DNA from: Castellaniella denitrificans
GTDB lineage: Bacteria; Pseudomonadota; Gammaproteobacteria; Burkholderiales; Burkholderiaceae_B
Direction of reading: 5' to 3'
Length of the DNA: 64,000 bases
Assembly (NCBI RefSeq): GCF_042653765.1
Contig: NZ_JBHSEZ010000001.1
Coordinates: 310,001-374,000 of the forward strand
In this document: positions 8,541 to 18,408 of the stretch, piece after piece
How the letters are laid out: every line of letters starts with the position of its first letter
How positions within the stretch are numbered: the first letter of the stretch is position 1
Notes under the pieces: model-generated
What the model was told of the DNA's origin: nothing
Database searches by the model: none
Seen by the model: the letters and a program-made list of their open reading frames with translations, nothing else
Program-made: the position numbers and the translations under genes

Positions 8541-9313
8541 TTCTTGTCCTGGGTCTTGTCCTGGGGTTTGTCCTGCGCCACGGCCACGGGCAGGGACAGC
8601 TGGGCCGGCTTGCGGCGGCGCGCCGCCCGGCGCGGCGGCCCCAGGGATTCGATGGCGGCGATCGCCTGGCCGGCGGCGGCCTGCTCGGCCGCCCGCCGGC
8701 TGCTGCCGGAGGCCTGCACCCGGATGCCGAGCGGAGGGATTTCGCACACCACGTCGAACATCTGGTCGTGGGCCGCCCCCCGCGTGGCGACGACCTCGTA
8801 GTGCGGCAGGGGATGGCCGCGCCCCTGGACGAGCTCCTGCAGCAGGGTCTTGGGATCCTTGCCGAAGGTGCGCAGGTCGATGTGGGCCAGGACCGGGCGG
8901 TACAGGCGCTCGATGACGCGGCTGATTTCCGGATAGCCGCCGTCCAGGTAGACGGCGCCGAAGATCGCTTCCAGCGCGTCGGCCAGGATCGAGGGCCGGC
9001 GAAAGCCCCCGCTTTTCAGTTCGCCCTCGCCCAGGCGCAGGTGGGCCGACAGGGACAGGGTCTGGGCGATGTCGGCCAGGGCGGACTGCTTGACCAGGTT
9101 CGAGCGCACCCGCGACAGGTCGCCCTCGTCCATTTCGGCGTGCTCGGCGAACAGCAGCGTGGAGACGACGAAATTCAGCACGGAATCCCCCAGGAATTCC
9201 AGGCGCTCGTTGTGCGGCATGCCATGGCTGCGGTGGGTCAGCGCCCGCTCCAGCAGGCCCGCGTCCCGAAAGCGGTAGTCCAGGGCGGACTGCAGGGAAT
9301 CCAGGGAGGCCAT
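8537..9313 (-). CDS. rnc: Ribonuclease III
   Basis: Double-strand-specific endoribonuclease that processes rRNA precursors and many mRNAs. The 258 aa carry the signature NERLEFLGDSVLNFVVS with the catalytic acidic residues, then LADALEAIFGAVYLDGG, then a double-stranded-RNA-binding domain (about residues 155-225, DPKTLLQELVQGRGHPLPHY). The basic/Gln-rich tail after about 228 (RRAARRRKPAQL and repeated QDK) is longer than in E. coli. The ATG at 9313 shares its first base with the lepB stop (TGATG), so translation is probably coupled. Confidence 0.96.
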   Translation of the reverse strand: MASLDSLQSALDYRFRDAGLLERALTHRSHGMPHNERLEFLGDSVLNFVVSTLLFAEHAEMDEGDLSRVRSNLVKQSALADIAQTLSLSAHLRLGEGELKSGGFRRPSILADALEAIFGAVYLDGGYPEISRVIERLYRPVLAHIDLRTFGKDPKTLLQELVQGRGHPLPHYEVVATRGAAHDQMFDVVCEIPPLGIRVQASGSSRRAAEQAAAGQAIAAIESLGPPRRAARRRKPAQLSLPVAVAQDKPQDKTQDKK

Positions 9314-10200
9314 CACTCGAATCCGCCGATCCGGCTGGGCGAACCGAAGTTCATCCAGATGAAGAAGGCGCGCCCGACGATGTTGCGGTCCGGGACGAAG
9401 CCCCAATAGCGGCTGTCCAGGCTGTTGTCGCGGTTGTCGCCCATCATGAAGTAATGGCCGGCCGGCACCGTGCAGCGCACGCCGTCGGGCAGGTAGGAAC
9501 AGGCCTGGAAGTCCGGGAAGCGGGTGATCGGCATCAGGTCCTGCGGCGCCTGGACGTTGAGCAGGATACGGTGCGACACGTCGCCCAGCTGTTCCCGGTA
9601 CTGCCCCACGTAGACCGCGCGGTCGGGCTCGTAGTAGTCGCCGTCGCGGACGCGCTTGACCGGTTCGCCGTTGATCGACAGGACCTTGTCGCGGTATTCG
9701 ACCACGTCGCCCGGCAGCCCGACCACCCGCTTGATGTAGTCCACCGAGGGATCGACCGGGTAGCGGAACACGACCACGTCGCCGCGCCGGGGCGAGCCCA
9801 CGTCGAGGATCTTGCGGTCGATCACCGGCAGCCGGATGCCGTATTCGTACTTGTTCACCAGGATCAGGTCGCCGTTTTCCAGGGTCGGCAGCATGGAGCC
9901 CGACGGGATCCTGAAGGGCTCGACCACGAAGGAGCGCAGCACGAACACGAACAGGATCACCGGGAAGAAGCTGACGCAGTATTCCACCCACCAGGACGGG
10001 CGGCTGGCCCGCTCGTAGACCTGGTCGCATTCGACCCGCAGGGCGTCGGGGTCGAGCCCGGCGGCGTTGTTGCGGCAGGCCTGCGCGGCCGCCTCGGCGC
10101 GGGCGCGGCGCCGGGCGCGCAGGACCCCGACGTCCAGCAGCCAGACCAGGCCCGTCACGACCAGCGCGACGAACAGCAACAGGGCGAAATCCCAGCTCAT
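9313..10200 (-). CDS. lepB: Signal peptidase I (LepB)
   Basis: Membrane-bound serine protease that removes signal peptides from exported preproteins on the periplasmic face. It has an N-terminal membrane segment (about 5-25), a basic cytoplasmic loop, and a second membrane segment (about 75-93). The catalytic Ser102 lies in IPSGSMLPT, the general base Lys157 in DYIKRVVGLPGD, and GDNRDNSLDSRYWG marks the conserved C-terminal box. The length of 295 aa is usual for beta-proteobacteria. It lies 13 bp downstream of lepA and is coupled to rnc. Confidence 0.96.
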   Translation of the reverse strand: MSWDFALLLFVALVVTGLVWLLDVGVLRARRRARAEAAAQACRNNAAGLDPDALRVECDQVYERASRPSWWVEYCVSFFPVILFVFVLRSFVVEPFRIPSGSMLPTLENGDLILVNKYEYGIRLPVIDRKILDVGSPRRGDVVVFRYPVDPSVDYIKRVVGLPGDVVEYRDKVLSINGEPVKRVRDGDYYEPDRAVYVGQYREQLGDVSHRILLNVQAPQDLMPITRFPDFQACSYLPDGVRCTVPAGHYFMMGDNRDNSLDSRYWGFVPDRNIVGRAFFIWMNFGSPSRIGGFE

Positions 10201-10213
10201 GCGGCGTCCTTTC

Positions 10214-12007
<1,794 letters not shown>

Positions 12008-12019
12008 AGGGAGATAGAA

Positions 12020-12055
12020 GAAAAAATGGAAAAGGGAACGCCGCAGGGCGTCCCC
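12020..12055 (-). terminator. Terminator between mucD and lepA
   Basis: Read on the minus strand, a 9-bp stem (GGGGACGCC / GGCGTTCCC, one G-U pair, 4-nt loop; 12034-12055) is followed by TTTTCCATTTTTT. It should end the fatty-acid/sigma-E transcript after mucD. Because it lies only about 13 bp before the lepA start, it could also act as an attenuator for lepA. Confidence 0.7.
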
Positions 12056-12097
12056 TTCTCGTTCAGGCCGTATTTTAGCTTTTTCCCGGGCGGGGCA

Positions 12098-13591
12098 TCA
12101 TTGCGGCTTGATGATCACCCACTGGGACTGCTGATCGCGGCTGACCAGCAGCACGGCCGGGCGGGATTTGTCCAGTCCCTTGACGATCTGGGCGTACTGC
12201 TTCGGGCTGGAGATGTCGGTGTCGTTGATCCGCAGGATCACGTCGCCCGGCTCGATCCCGGCTTCCGCCGCGGCGCCTTCGGCCTGGTCGACCAGCACGC
12301 CCTGGTCGCCGGCGTCGGCCGGCAGGGCCTTGACCTTCAGGCCCAGGCGATCCGCCCCGTCACCGGCGGCCGGCCCCTCGTCGTTCCGGGCCGCGGCCTT
12401 GTCGTCGAGCTCGGCGACTGTGGCCTTGAGCTCCAGCGACTTGCCCTTGCGCCAGACCTGGACCGTGGCGCTCGTGCCCGGACGGGTCGCCCCCACCAGG
12501 CGCGGCAGGTCGGTCATGTGCTTGATGGCCTGGCCGTTGAAGGCCGTGATCACGTCGCCCGGATGCACGCCCGCCTTGGCGGCCGGGCCGCCGGCTTCGA
12601 CGCTGCTGACCAGGGCGCCCTGGCCCTTTTCCAGCCCCAGGGCCTTGGCGACGTCGTCCTGGACCTCGGTGATCTGCACGCCGATGCGCCCGCGCGTGAC
12701 CTTGCCGTGGGCCTTGAGCTGCTCGACCACGCGCATGACCTCGTCGATGGGGATGGCCAGGGAAATGCCCATGAAGCCGCCACTGCGCGAGATGATCTGG
12801 GAATTGATGCCGACCACCTGGCCCTGCAGGTTGATCAGCGGGCCGCCGGAGTTGCCGGGATTGACGGCCACGTCGGTCTGGATGAACGGCAGGTAGTCGC
12901 CCGTGTCGCGGTTGATCGCGCTGACGATGCCGGCCGTGACGGTCGAGTCCAGGCCGAAGGGCGAGCCGATCGCCAGCACCCATTGGCCCTTGCGCAGCTT
13001 GTCCGAATCGCCGATGGGGATCGGCTTGAGGCCGGAGGCGTCGATCTTGATCAGGGCGATGTCGGTGCGCGCGTCGGTGCCGATGACCTTGGCCTTGTAT
13101 TCCTTGCCGTTGGTCATGGTGACGAAAATGCCGTTGGAATTGTCCACGACGTGGTTGTTCGTCAGGATGTAGCCGTCGGCGGAGATCACGAAGCCCGAGC
13201 CGATGCCGCGCGGCACCGTGCGCTCGCCCTGGGCCTGGGGCGGCTGCTTGGGCCGGGCGCGCGGGCCCTGCGGGTTCTGCGGATTCTGCTGGCCGAAGCC
13301 GGGAGGCATGAAGTCGGGCCCGAAGAACCAGCGGAACAGCTCGGAAGGATCGCCGTCCCCGGGCATCATGGGCGAGCGGCGCACCGGCACGGCCTCGGTG
13401 GTGCGGATGTTGACCACCGAGCCTTCGGTCTCGGCCACCACCTGGGTGAAATCGGGCAACGCCGCGCTGGGGGCGGCCACCGCCTGCGCCTGGGCGGCGC
13501 CGATGGGCAGGGCGGTCGCCAGCGCCAGGCAGGCGGCGGCGCTCGCCGCCGCGCGCGTCACGGAGGCGGCATACGGCAGATGAAAAGCCAT
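12098..13591 (-). CDS. mucD: Periplasmic serine protease DegP/MucD (HtrA family)
   Basis: HtrA-type periplasmic protease-chaperone that degrades misfolded envelope proteins. A signal peptide spans about 1-36 (ending AAQAQ). The protease triad is His147 (TNNHVVD), Asp177 (DARTDIALIKI) and Ser248 (NPGNSGGPL). Two PDZ domains follow, at about 290-380 and 405-490. The 497-aa form starts at ATG 13591, with AAGGAG 6 bp upstream. A longer frame from 13666 would overlap rseB and lacks a signal peptide at its start. It is placed directly after rpoE-rseA-rseB, as in Pseudomonas algU-mucABD, which suggests sigma-E control. Confidence 0.94.
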   Translation of the reverse strand: MAFHLPYAASVTRAAASAAACLALATALPIGAAQAQAVAAPSAALPDFTQVVAETEGSVVNIRTTEAVPVRRSPMMPGDGDPSELFRWFFGPDFMPPGFGQQNPQNPQGPRARPKQPPQAQGERTVPRGIGSGFVISADGYILTNNHVVDNSNGIFVTMTNGKEYKAKVIGTDARTDIALIKIDASGLKPIPIGDSDKLRKGQWVLAIGSPFGLDSTVTAGIVSAINRDTGDYLPFIQTDVAVNPGNSGGPLINLQGQVVGINSQIISRSGGFMGISLAIPIDEVMRVVEQLKAHGKVTRGRIGVQITEVQDDVAKALGLEKGQGALVSSVEAGGPAAKAGVHPGDVITAFNGQAIKHMTDLPRLVGATRPGTSATVQVWRKGKSLELKATVAELDDKAAARNDEGPAAGDGADRLGLKVKALPADAGDQGVLVDQAEGAAAEAGIEPGDVILRINDTDISSPKQYAQIVKGLDKSRPAVLLVSRDQQSQWVIIKPQ

Positions 13592-13619
13592 GGAATTCTC
13601 CTTGGAAGCTCTATGAGGA

Positions 13620-14612
13620 TCAGTGGGCGGCCTGGGGCAGGTATTGCACCGCGTGAGCCAGGTCACGCACGGTCTGCGCGGGCACTTCGCCGACGGCGGT
13701 CAGCCAGAAGGAAGCCAGCCGCATTCGGTAGATGCTCATCGCGCCCTGTCGCAGGCCGCCCTGTCTGATGCTTTGATCGCGTTTCGGATCAAAGGTTTCA
13801 ATAAAGATCGAAATTGCCGCCAATCCGTCGGACAGCACCAGTTGGTCCACCGTGTGGTCCGGCCCCATCTGGCGCGTCAGTTCGGCGATGGGCTGGAATC
13901 CGGCGGGCGGCGCGAACCGCCAGCCCTGCGCGGCCAGGTTGGCCGGCTGGCTGGATTCGGTGTGCAGCCGCCAGTCGCGCGTGTTCCAGCGCGAGGCCAG
14001 CGCCCCGGGCGGGATTTCGGCGCCGAAATGGACGCTGCTGAAGGCCACCTGGTCCACCAGGCGGCCCTGGGCGTCCAGGGTCTGGCTCTTGAGCAGCAAA
14101 TGGTTCTTCAGGTCGGTGCAGATCCGGTAGCTGTAGCGCAGGGCGTCTCGCGCCCGCAGTTCCGACACGGCGCATTCGCGCCCGGCCACGCGGTACGTGC
14201 GGTCCAGGGACTTCCAGTCGTAGTGCTGTGCGATGGCCGCGCCCTCGCCCAGCAGCAGCGCCGGGAAATGATCGCTGTGCGCGGGCCGCATGACCACGAG
14301 CCGGTGCTCCGGCAGCAGGCACTGTTCCATGCCGTTCTGCCGCAGGCATTCCTGGGGGGTGCCGTCCAGGACTTCCTGGCGTTCCCGTTCGCCGGTGCCG
14401 TCGACCTGATGGACCAGGTGCGTGGCCTGCAGCATGCGGCCCTGCTGGTAGACGGTGACGCCGGCATAGTCCAGGGTGCGGGCGGCGGTCTGGACCTGGC
14501 GCAGGAAGGCCAGCGGGTCGGCCTCGGCCGCGCCGGCGGCCGCCGCCCATGACAGGGCCAGGCCCAGGCACAGCCCCGCCCGGCGTCCCGCCCCCCGCGC
14601 CCAGGCCTGCAT
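13620..14612 (-). CDS. rseB: Sigma-E regulatory protein RseB/MucB
   Basis: Periplasmic protein that binds the anti-sigma factor RseA and shields it from DegS cleavage until LPS or lipoprotein stress releases it. It has 330 aa with an Ala-rich signal peptide at about 1-29 (LALSWAAAAGAAEA), the N-terminal lipid-binding-like domain (LRQVQTAARTLDYAGVTVYQ), and the C-terminal domain ending YRMRLASFWLTAVGEVPAQT. The ATG at 14612 overlaps the rseA stop by one base (TGATG). Confidence 0.92.
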   Translation of the reverse strand: MQAWARGAGRRAGLCLGLALSWAAAAGAAEADPLAFLRQVQTAARTLDYAGVTVYQQGRMLQATHLVHQVDGTGERERQEVLDGTPQECLRQNGMEQCLLPEHRLVVMRPAHSDHFPALLLGEGAAIAQHYDWKSLDRTYRVAGRECAVSELRARDALRYSYRICTDLKNHLLLKSQTLDAQGRLVDQVAFSSVHFGAEIPPGALASRWNTRDWRLHTESSQPANLAAQGWRFAPPAGFQPIAELTRQMGPDHTVDQLVLSDGLAAISIFIETFDPKRDQSIRQGGLRQGAMSIYRMRLASFWLTAVGEVPAQTVRDLAHAVQYLPQAAH

Positions 14613-15118
14613 CAGCGCGCCCCCATCCCGTCGTAGGAAACCTGGCGCACCGCGCCGGCGCCCGCCATCGACTGGTGCGCGGCCATGTAGTCGGCCAGCC
14701 CCGGATCGGCGATGTCCGGCTCGTCGGCCTGGGCCACGACCGGCGCGGAGGCGGGCGGCGCGTCCGGCGCGAAGAAGAAGGGACGGGCCATCCAGACGAC
14801 GGACGCCACGGCCGCCGCGACCGCCAGGCCCGACAGGCCGTTGCGCACCAGGTGGCGCCGGGCCAGCGGGGACGGCGCCACGATCGGGGGTTCGGCCTCG
14901 AGGGCGGCCGACACGCGCACGTAGAAGCGGTCGGACGGGCGGATCGCCAGGTCCGGGCTGCGCATGACGTCGCCGATCAGGTGATAGGTATCCCAGAGCT
15001 GGCGCCCATAGGGCGTGTCGAGCTCTTCGGAACGGATGTCGGCCTCGCCGTCCACCCAGGAGGACACCGAGGCCTCCCAGGCGCGTTCGGTCGCAATGGA
15101 ATCGGGTTTGGCGTTCAT
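14612..15118 (-). CDS. rseA: Anti-sigma-E factor RseA
   Basis: Single-pass inner-membrane anti-sigma factor that holds RpoE inactive. The N-terminal cytosolic domain (about 1-85) contains the typical WEASVSSWVDGEAD and LWDTYHLIGDVMRSPDLA. One membrane segment lies at about 96-113 (GLAVAAAVASVVWMARPFFF), followed by a short periplasmic domain for RseB binding. 168 aa. It sits 9 bp after rpoE and is coupled to rseB. Confidence 0.92.
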   Translation of the reverse strand: MNAKPDSIATERAWEASVSSWVDGEADIRSEELDTPYGRQLWDTYHLIGDVMRSPDLAIRPSDRFYVRVSAALEAEPPIVAPSPLARRHLVRNGLSGLAVAAAVASVVWMARPFFFAPDAPPASAPVVAQADEPDIADPGLADYMAAHQSMAGAGAVRQVSYDGMGAR

Positions 15119-15127
15119 GACGGCTCC

Positions 15128-15727
15128 TTACCAGCGGCGTTCCGAATCGCGCTCCATGACCGGCCGCAGGCGGGCCGCGATGGCCTCGCGGGCGCGGTAG
15201 ATGCGCGAACGGACGGTGCCGATGGGACATTGCATGGTGCTGGCGATCTCTTCATAACTCATCCCTTCGATTTCCCGCAGCACGATCGCGGCGCGCAGAT
15301 CGTCCGGCAGTTCGTCGATGGCCTCGTTGACGGCCTGGGCGACCTGCCGGCTGGCCATCAGCGATTCGGGGGTGCTGTGATCACTTAGGCCATCGATCTG
15401 GTCAAAAGTTTCACCGTCCTCGTTTTCCAGGGGCGTCACGGTGGCGGGGCGGCGAAAGCTGGCCGCCTGCCAGTTGCGGGCGGTGTTCAGGGCGATGCGG
15501 TAGAGCCAGGTGTAGAAGGCGCTCTCGCCCCGGAACTGGGGCAGGGCGCGATAGGCCTTGATGAACGCTTCCTGGGCGACGTCCTCGATCTCGGCGGGGT
15601 CGTGGATCATGCGCGACAGCAGCCGCATGATCTTGCGCTGGTATTTGATCACCAGCAGGTCGAAGGCGTGGCGCTCGCCGCGCCTGACGCGCTCGACCAG
15701 CGCGAGATCGACCTCGCGCTCACTCAT
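15128..15727 (-). CDS. rpoE: RNA polymerase sigma-E factor
   Basis: Extracytoplasmic-function sigma factor for the envelope stress response. 199 aa. Region 2 (about 25-95) includes DLLVIKYQRKIMRLLSRMIH, DVAQEAFIKAYRALPQFRG and FYTWLYRIALNTARN. Region 4 (about 130-185) includes LPDDLRAAIVLREIEGMSYE and IASTMQCPIGTVRSRIYRAR. The start is ATG 15727, with GAGGG upstream. It lies only 27 bp downstream of the fabF stop, so it can be read through from the fatty-acid genes. I could not identify a convincing sigma-E autoregulatory promoter by eye. Confidence 0.96.
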   Translation of the reverse strand: MSEREVDLALVERVRRGERHAFDLLVIKYQRKIMRLLSRMIHDPAEIEDVAQEAFIKAYRALPQFRGESAFYTWLYRIALNTARNWQAASFRRPATVTPLENEDGETFDQIDGLSDHSTPESLMASRQVAQAVNEAIDELPDDLRAAIVLREIEGMSYEEIASTMQCPIGTVRSRIYRAREAIAARLRPVMERDSERRW

Positions 15728-15754
15728 GCCATGCCCTCGCGGCGCCGCGCGCGG

Positions 15755-16984
15755 TCAGAGGCGCCCCACCAGCATCGAGCCGTTGGTGCCGCCAAAACCG
15801 AAGGAATTGGACAGCGCCACGTCGATCTTCAGGTCGCGCGCCTGGTTGGCGCAATAGTCCAGGTCGCATTCGGGATCCTGGTTGAACAGATTGATGGTCG
15901 GGGGCGAGACCTGGTTGTGCACGGCCAGGGTCGTGAAGACCGCCTCGATGCCGCCCGCCGCGCCCAGCAGGTGCCCGGTCATGGACTTGGTGGAGTTCAC
16001 CACCAGCTTGTACGCATGGTCGCCGAACGCGAGCTTGAGCGCCGCCGTTTCGTTCTTGTCGCCCAGGGGGGTGGACGTGCCGTGGGCGTTCACGTAGCTG
16101 ATCTGGTCGGCATTCACGCCGCTGTTGCGCAGCGCGTGCAGGATGCCCCGGCGCGGACCGTCCTGGTCCGGGCTGGTGATGTGGTGCGCGTCGGAACTCA
16201 TGCCGAAGCCCAGGAATTCGGCGTAGATCCGGGCGCCGCGGCGGCGCGCGTGCTCGTATTCTTCCAGGACCAGCACGCCGGCGCCCTCGCCCAGGACGAA
16301 GCCGTCGCGGTCGCGGTCCCAGGGACGCGAGGCGGTCTCGGGATCGTCGTTGCGGGTGGACAGCGCGCGCATGGCGGCGAAGCCGCCCATGCCCAGGGGC
16401 GACACGGAGCTTTCGGCGCCGCCCGCCACCATGACGTCGGCGTCGCCGTATTCGATCAGGCGCGCGGCGTCGCCGATGCAGTGCAGGCCGGTCGTGCAGG
16501 CCGAGACCACGGCGTAGCTGGGGCCTTTCAGGCCCAGCATGATGGACAGCTGGCCCGAGATCAGGTTGATCAGCGAGGCCGGCACGAAGAACGGCGAGAT
16601 GCGCCGCGCGCCGCGCTGCAGGTATTCGATCTGGGTTTCCTCGATGCGCGGCAGGCCGCCGATGCCCGAGCCGATGATGGTGCCGATCCGGTCGGCGTCC
16701 TCGCGGGAGATGTCCATCCCCGAATCGCGCCAGGCCTGGATGCCGGCCGCCACGCCGTAATGGATGAAGCTATCCATCTGCTTGGCTTCCTTGGCGCCCA
16801 TGTAGTCGGTCACGTCGAAGCCCTTGACCTCGCCCGCGATCTGGCTGTTGAGCACCGAAGCGTCGAAACGCGTCACCCGGCCGATGCCCGAACGCCCATG
16901 GACGAGGTTGTCCCAGGCTGTCTGGACATCGTTGCCCACGGGCGACACGATGCCCAATCCGGTTATGACGACACGTCGTTTCAC
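15755..16984 (-). CDS. fabF: 3-oxoacyl-ACP synthase II (FabF)
   Basis: Condensing enzyme that elongates acyl-ACP with malonyl-ACP and helps set the unsaturated fatty acid ratio at low temperature. The 409 aa match the family. The nucleophile Cys163 lies in VVSACTTGLHC, the two active-site histidines in NAHGTSTPLGDKNE and SMTGHLLGAAG, and the C-terminus is SNSFGFGGTNGS. It follows acpP on the same strand after a 254-bp spacer rich in inverted repeats. Confidence 0.97.
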   Translation of the reverse strand: MKRRVVITGLGIVSPVGNDVQTAWDNLVHGRSGIGRVTRFDASVLNSQIAGEVKGFDVTDYMGAKEAKQMDSFIHYGVAAGIQAWRDSGMDISREDADRIGTIIGSGIGGLPRIEETQIEYLQRGARRISPFFVPASLINLISGQLSIMLGLKGPSYAVVSACTTGLHCIGDAARLIEYGDADVMVAGGAESSVSPLGMGGFAAMRALSTRNDDPETASRPWDRDRDGFVLGEGAGVLVLEEYEHARRRGARIYAEFLGFGMSSDAHHITSPDQDGPRRGILHALRNSGVNADQISYVNAHGTSTPLGDKNETAALKLAFGDHAYKLVVNSTKSMTGHLLGAAGGIEAVFTTLAVHNQVSPPTINLFNQDPECDLDYCANQARDLKIDVALSNSFGFGGTNGSMLVGRL

Positions 16985-17012
16985 TGACTCGGCTCCCGAA
17001 ATTCGAAATCAA

Positions 17013-17102
17013 AAAGGGCCCCACGCCGCGCAGGCTGCGCCTGCTTGCCGCCCCCTGGGGAAGGGGCTTTCATCCCGGGGCGGCCCTGCGATGAAAAAGG
17101 CG
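17013..17102. repeat. Interspersed structured repeat, copy A (acpP-fabF spacer)
   Basis: About 90 bp starting near AAAGGGCCCCACGCCGCG and ending near the GATGAAA arm. It aligns with copy B at 23631-23722. Both copies have GGGCCC-CACGC-GCGCAG, a CTGCTTGC box, a C-rich/G-rich hairpin, then a larger hairpin around a 15-nt loop containing GGGGCGGCCC. In copy A that stem is TTTCATC (17068-17074) / GATGAAA (17090-17096). Copy B has different but still complementary bases. Non-coding; it looks like a REP-type or terminator-like element. Confidence 0.7.
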
Positions 17103-17238
17103 GTCCGCGGCGGACCAGGCAGGACGGGCTGCTTCAGCCCGCCGATGGCGCCCGCCACGAACCGCCCCGGCAGCCTGTCCGGCTCGGTGCGACAGGCCGT
17201 CGACCCTGGCGCGGCAAGCCGCAACAGGGTGGTGATGA
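17103..17238. other. Non-coding acpP-fabF spacer with stacked hairpins
   Basis: Remainder of the 254-bp spacer. Two more compact inverted repeats are visible: GGTCCG/CGGACC around CGG (17102-17116) and CGGGCTG/CAGCCCG around CTT (17125-17141). No open frame with family features and no T-tract is present. In the acpP-to-fabF direction these would form stem-loops between the two messages. That fits mRNA processing or stabilisation downstream of the highly expressed acpP, which is inference. Confidence 0.5.
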
Positions 17239-17478
17239 TTACTGCTTGCTGTGCGAGGTGATGTAGTCGACCGCCTGCTGGACCGTCGTGATCTTCTCGG
17301 CTTCCTCGTCGGGAATCTCGGTTTCGAATTCGTCTTCGAGGGCCATCACGAGCTCGACCATATCGAGCGAATCGGCACCGAGGTCGTCAAGGAAGGAAGA
17401 TTCGTTCTTGATCTCGGCTTCGTTGACGCCGAGTTGCTCAGCGACGATCTTCTTGACGCGCTGTTCGATGCTTTCCAT
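17239..17478 (-). CDS. acpP: Acyl carrier protein
   Basis: Small acidic carrier of growing acyl chains as phosphopantetheine thioesters. 79 aa, with the modified Ser37 in GADSLDMVELVMALEDEF. The start is ATG 17478 with TGGAG upstream. A TATAAT box lies on the minus strand at 17509-17514, so acpP probably has its own promoter in addition to read-through from fabG. It sits between fabG and fabF, as in E. coli. Confidence 0.98.
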   Translation of the reverse strand: MESIEQRVKKIVAEQLGVNEAEIKNESSFLDDLGADSLDMVELVMALEDEFETEIPDEEAEKITTVQQAVDYITSHSKQ

Positions 17479-17508
17479 GCATATCTCCAGTTAGGAAAAA
17501 TCCCGCGA

Positions 17509-17514
17509 ATTATA
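17509..17514 (-). promoter_or_regulatory. -10 box of a probable acpP promoter
   Basis: Perfect TATAAT on the minus strand, giving a leader of about 25 nt before the acpP ATG (17478) with TGGAG as ribosome binding site. No good -35 hexamer is at 16-18 bp. A TTGACA lies about 31 bp upstream, too far to pair with it. An activator or a second -10 may be involved. Confidence 0.5.
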
Positions 17515-17549
17515 GCCAAATGAGGCCAACGGGGCTGCGGGTTTGTGTC

Positions 17550-17578
17550 AAAAAAAACAGTCCCGGCCGTCGGACGGC
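17550..17578 (-). terminator. Possible weak terminator/attenuator after fabG
   Basis: Minus-strand palindrome GCCGTC/GACGGC (17566-17578) with a T8 run (complement of 17550-17557) starting about 8 nt downstream. The stem is short, because a realistic loop leaves about 4 bp. It would separate fabG from the acpP promoter. The rest of the 188-bp spacer (17479-17666) shows no gene. Confidence 0.35.
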
Positions 17579-17666
17579 TTCCGTGGAGGAAGCGCGGTCG
17601 CACCCGGGCCTGCCTGCTGAGGTTGAACGGATTTTACCTTAGACGGGCCGGCTCCGTTCCCGACGC

Positions 17667-18407
17667 CTACATGTACATACCACCATTGACGTGCAGCGTC
17701 GTCCCTGTTACGTAGCCGGCCTGGGGGCTGGCCAGGTAGGCGACCGCGTGGGCGATTTCCGCCGCCGAGCCCAGCCGGCCCAGGGGAATCTGCCCCAGGA
17801 TGGCGGCGGTCTGGTTCTCGTTCAGGGCGCGGGTCATGTCGGTGTCGATGAAGCCCGGGGCCACGCAGTTGACCGTGATGCCGCGGCTGCCGAGTTCGAT
17901 CGCCAGGGCGCGCGACAGGCCGGCCACGCCGGCCTTGGCGGCGGCGTAGTTGGCCTGGCCCGCGTTGCCGCTGTAGCCCACCACGGACGTGATGTTGACG
18001 ATGCGGCCCCAGCGGGCCTTCATCATGGTCTTGGCCACGCCGCGCGACAGGCGGAACACGGACGACAGGTTGGTGTTCAGCACCGCGGCCCAGTCCTCGT
18101 CCTTCATGCGCAGGATGAGGCCGTCGCGGGTGATCCCGGCGTTGTTGACCAGGATGTGCGGCCCGCCCTGGCCGGCCAGTTCGGCCAGCAGGGCGTCGCA
18201 GGCCGCCGCGTCGTTGACTTCGAGCACCGCGCCGCGGCCGCCTTGCGGCGCCAGGGCTTCGGTGATGGCCTGGGCGCCGGCCTCGGACGTCGCCGTCCCC
18301 ACGACCGTGGCGCCCGCGGCCGCCAGTTCAAGGGCGATGGCGCGGCCGATGCCGCGCGATGCGCCCGTCACGAGGGCGATCTTGCCCGCCAGCACAGGTT
18401 CCGACAT
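17667..18407 (-). CDS. fabG: 3-oxoacyl-ACP reductase FabG
   Basis: NADPH-dependent short-chain dehydrogenase that reduces 3-ketoacyl-ACP in each elongation round. 246 aa. The Rossmann motif is TGASRGIG (about 14-21) and NNAGITRDGLILRMKDEDW is typical of FabG. The catalytic Ser141, Tyr154 and Lys158 are in place (SVVGYSGNAGQANYAAAK). The C-terminus YVTGTTLHVNGGMYM is complete. Its ATG is one base after the fabD stop. Confidence 0.97.
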   Translation of the reverse strand: MSEPVLAGKIALVTGASRGIGRAIALELAAAGATVVGTATSEAGAQAITEALAPQGGRGAVLEVNDAAACDALLAELAGQGGPHILVNNAGITRDGLILRMKDEDWAAVLNTNLSSVFRLSRGVAKTMMKARWGRIVNITSVVGYSGNAGQANYAAAKAGVAGLSRALAIELGSRGITVNCVAPGFIDTDMTRALNENQTAAILGQIPLGRLGSAAEIAHAVAYLASPQAGYVTGTTLHVNGGMYM

Positions 18408-18408
18408 G

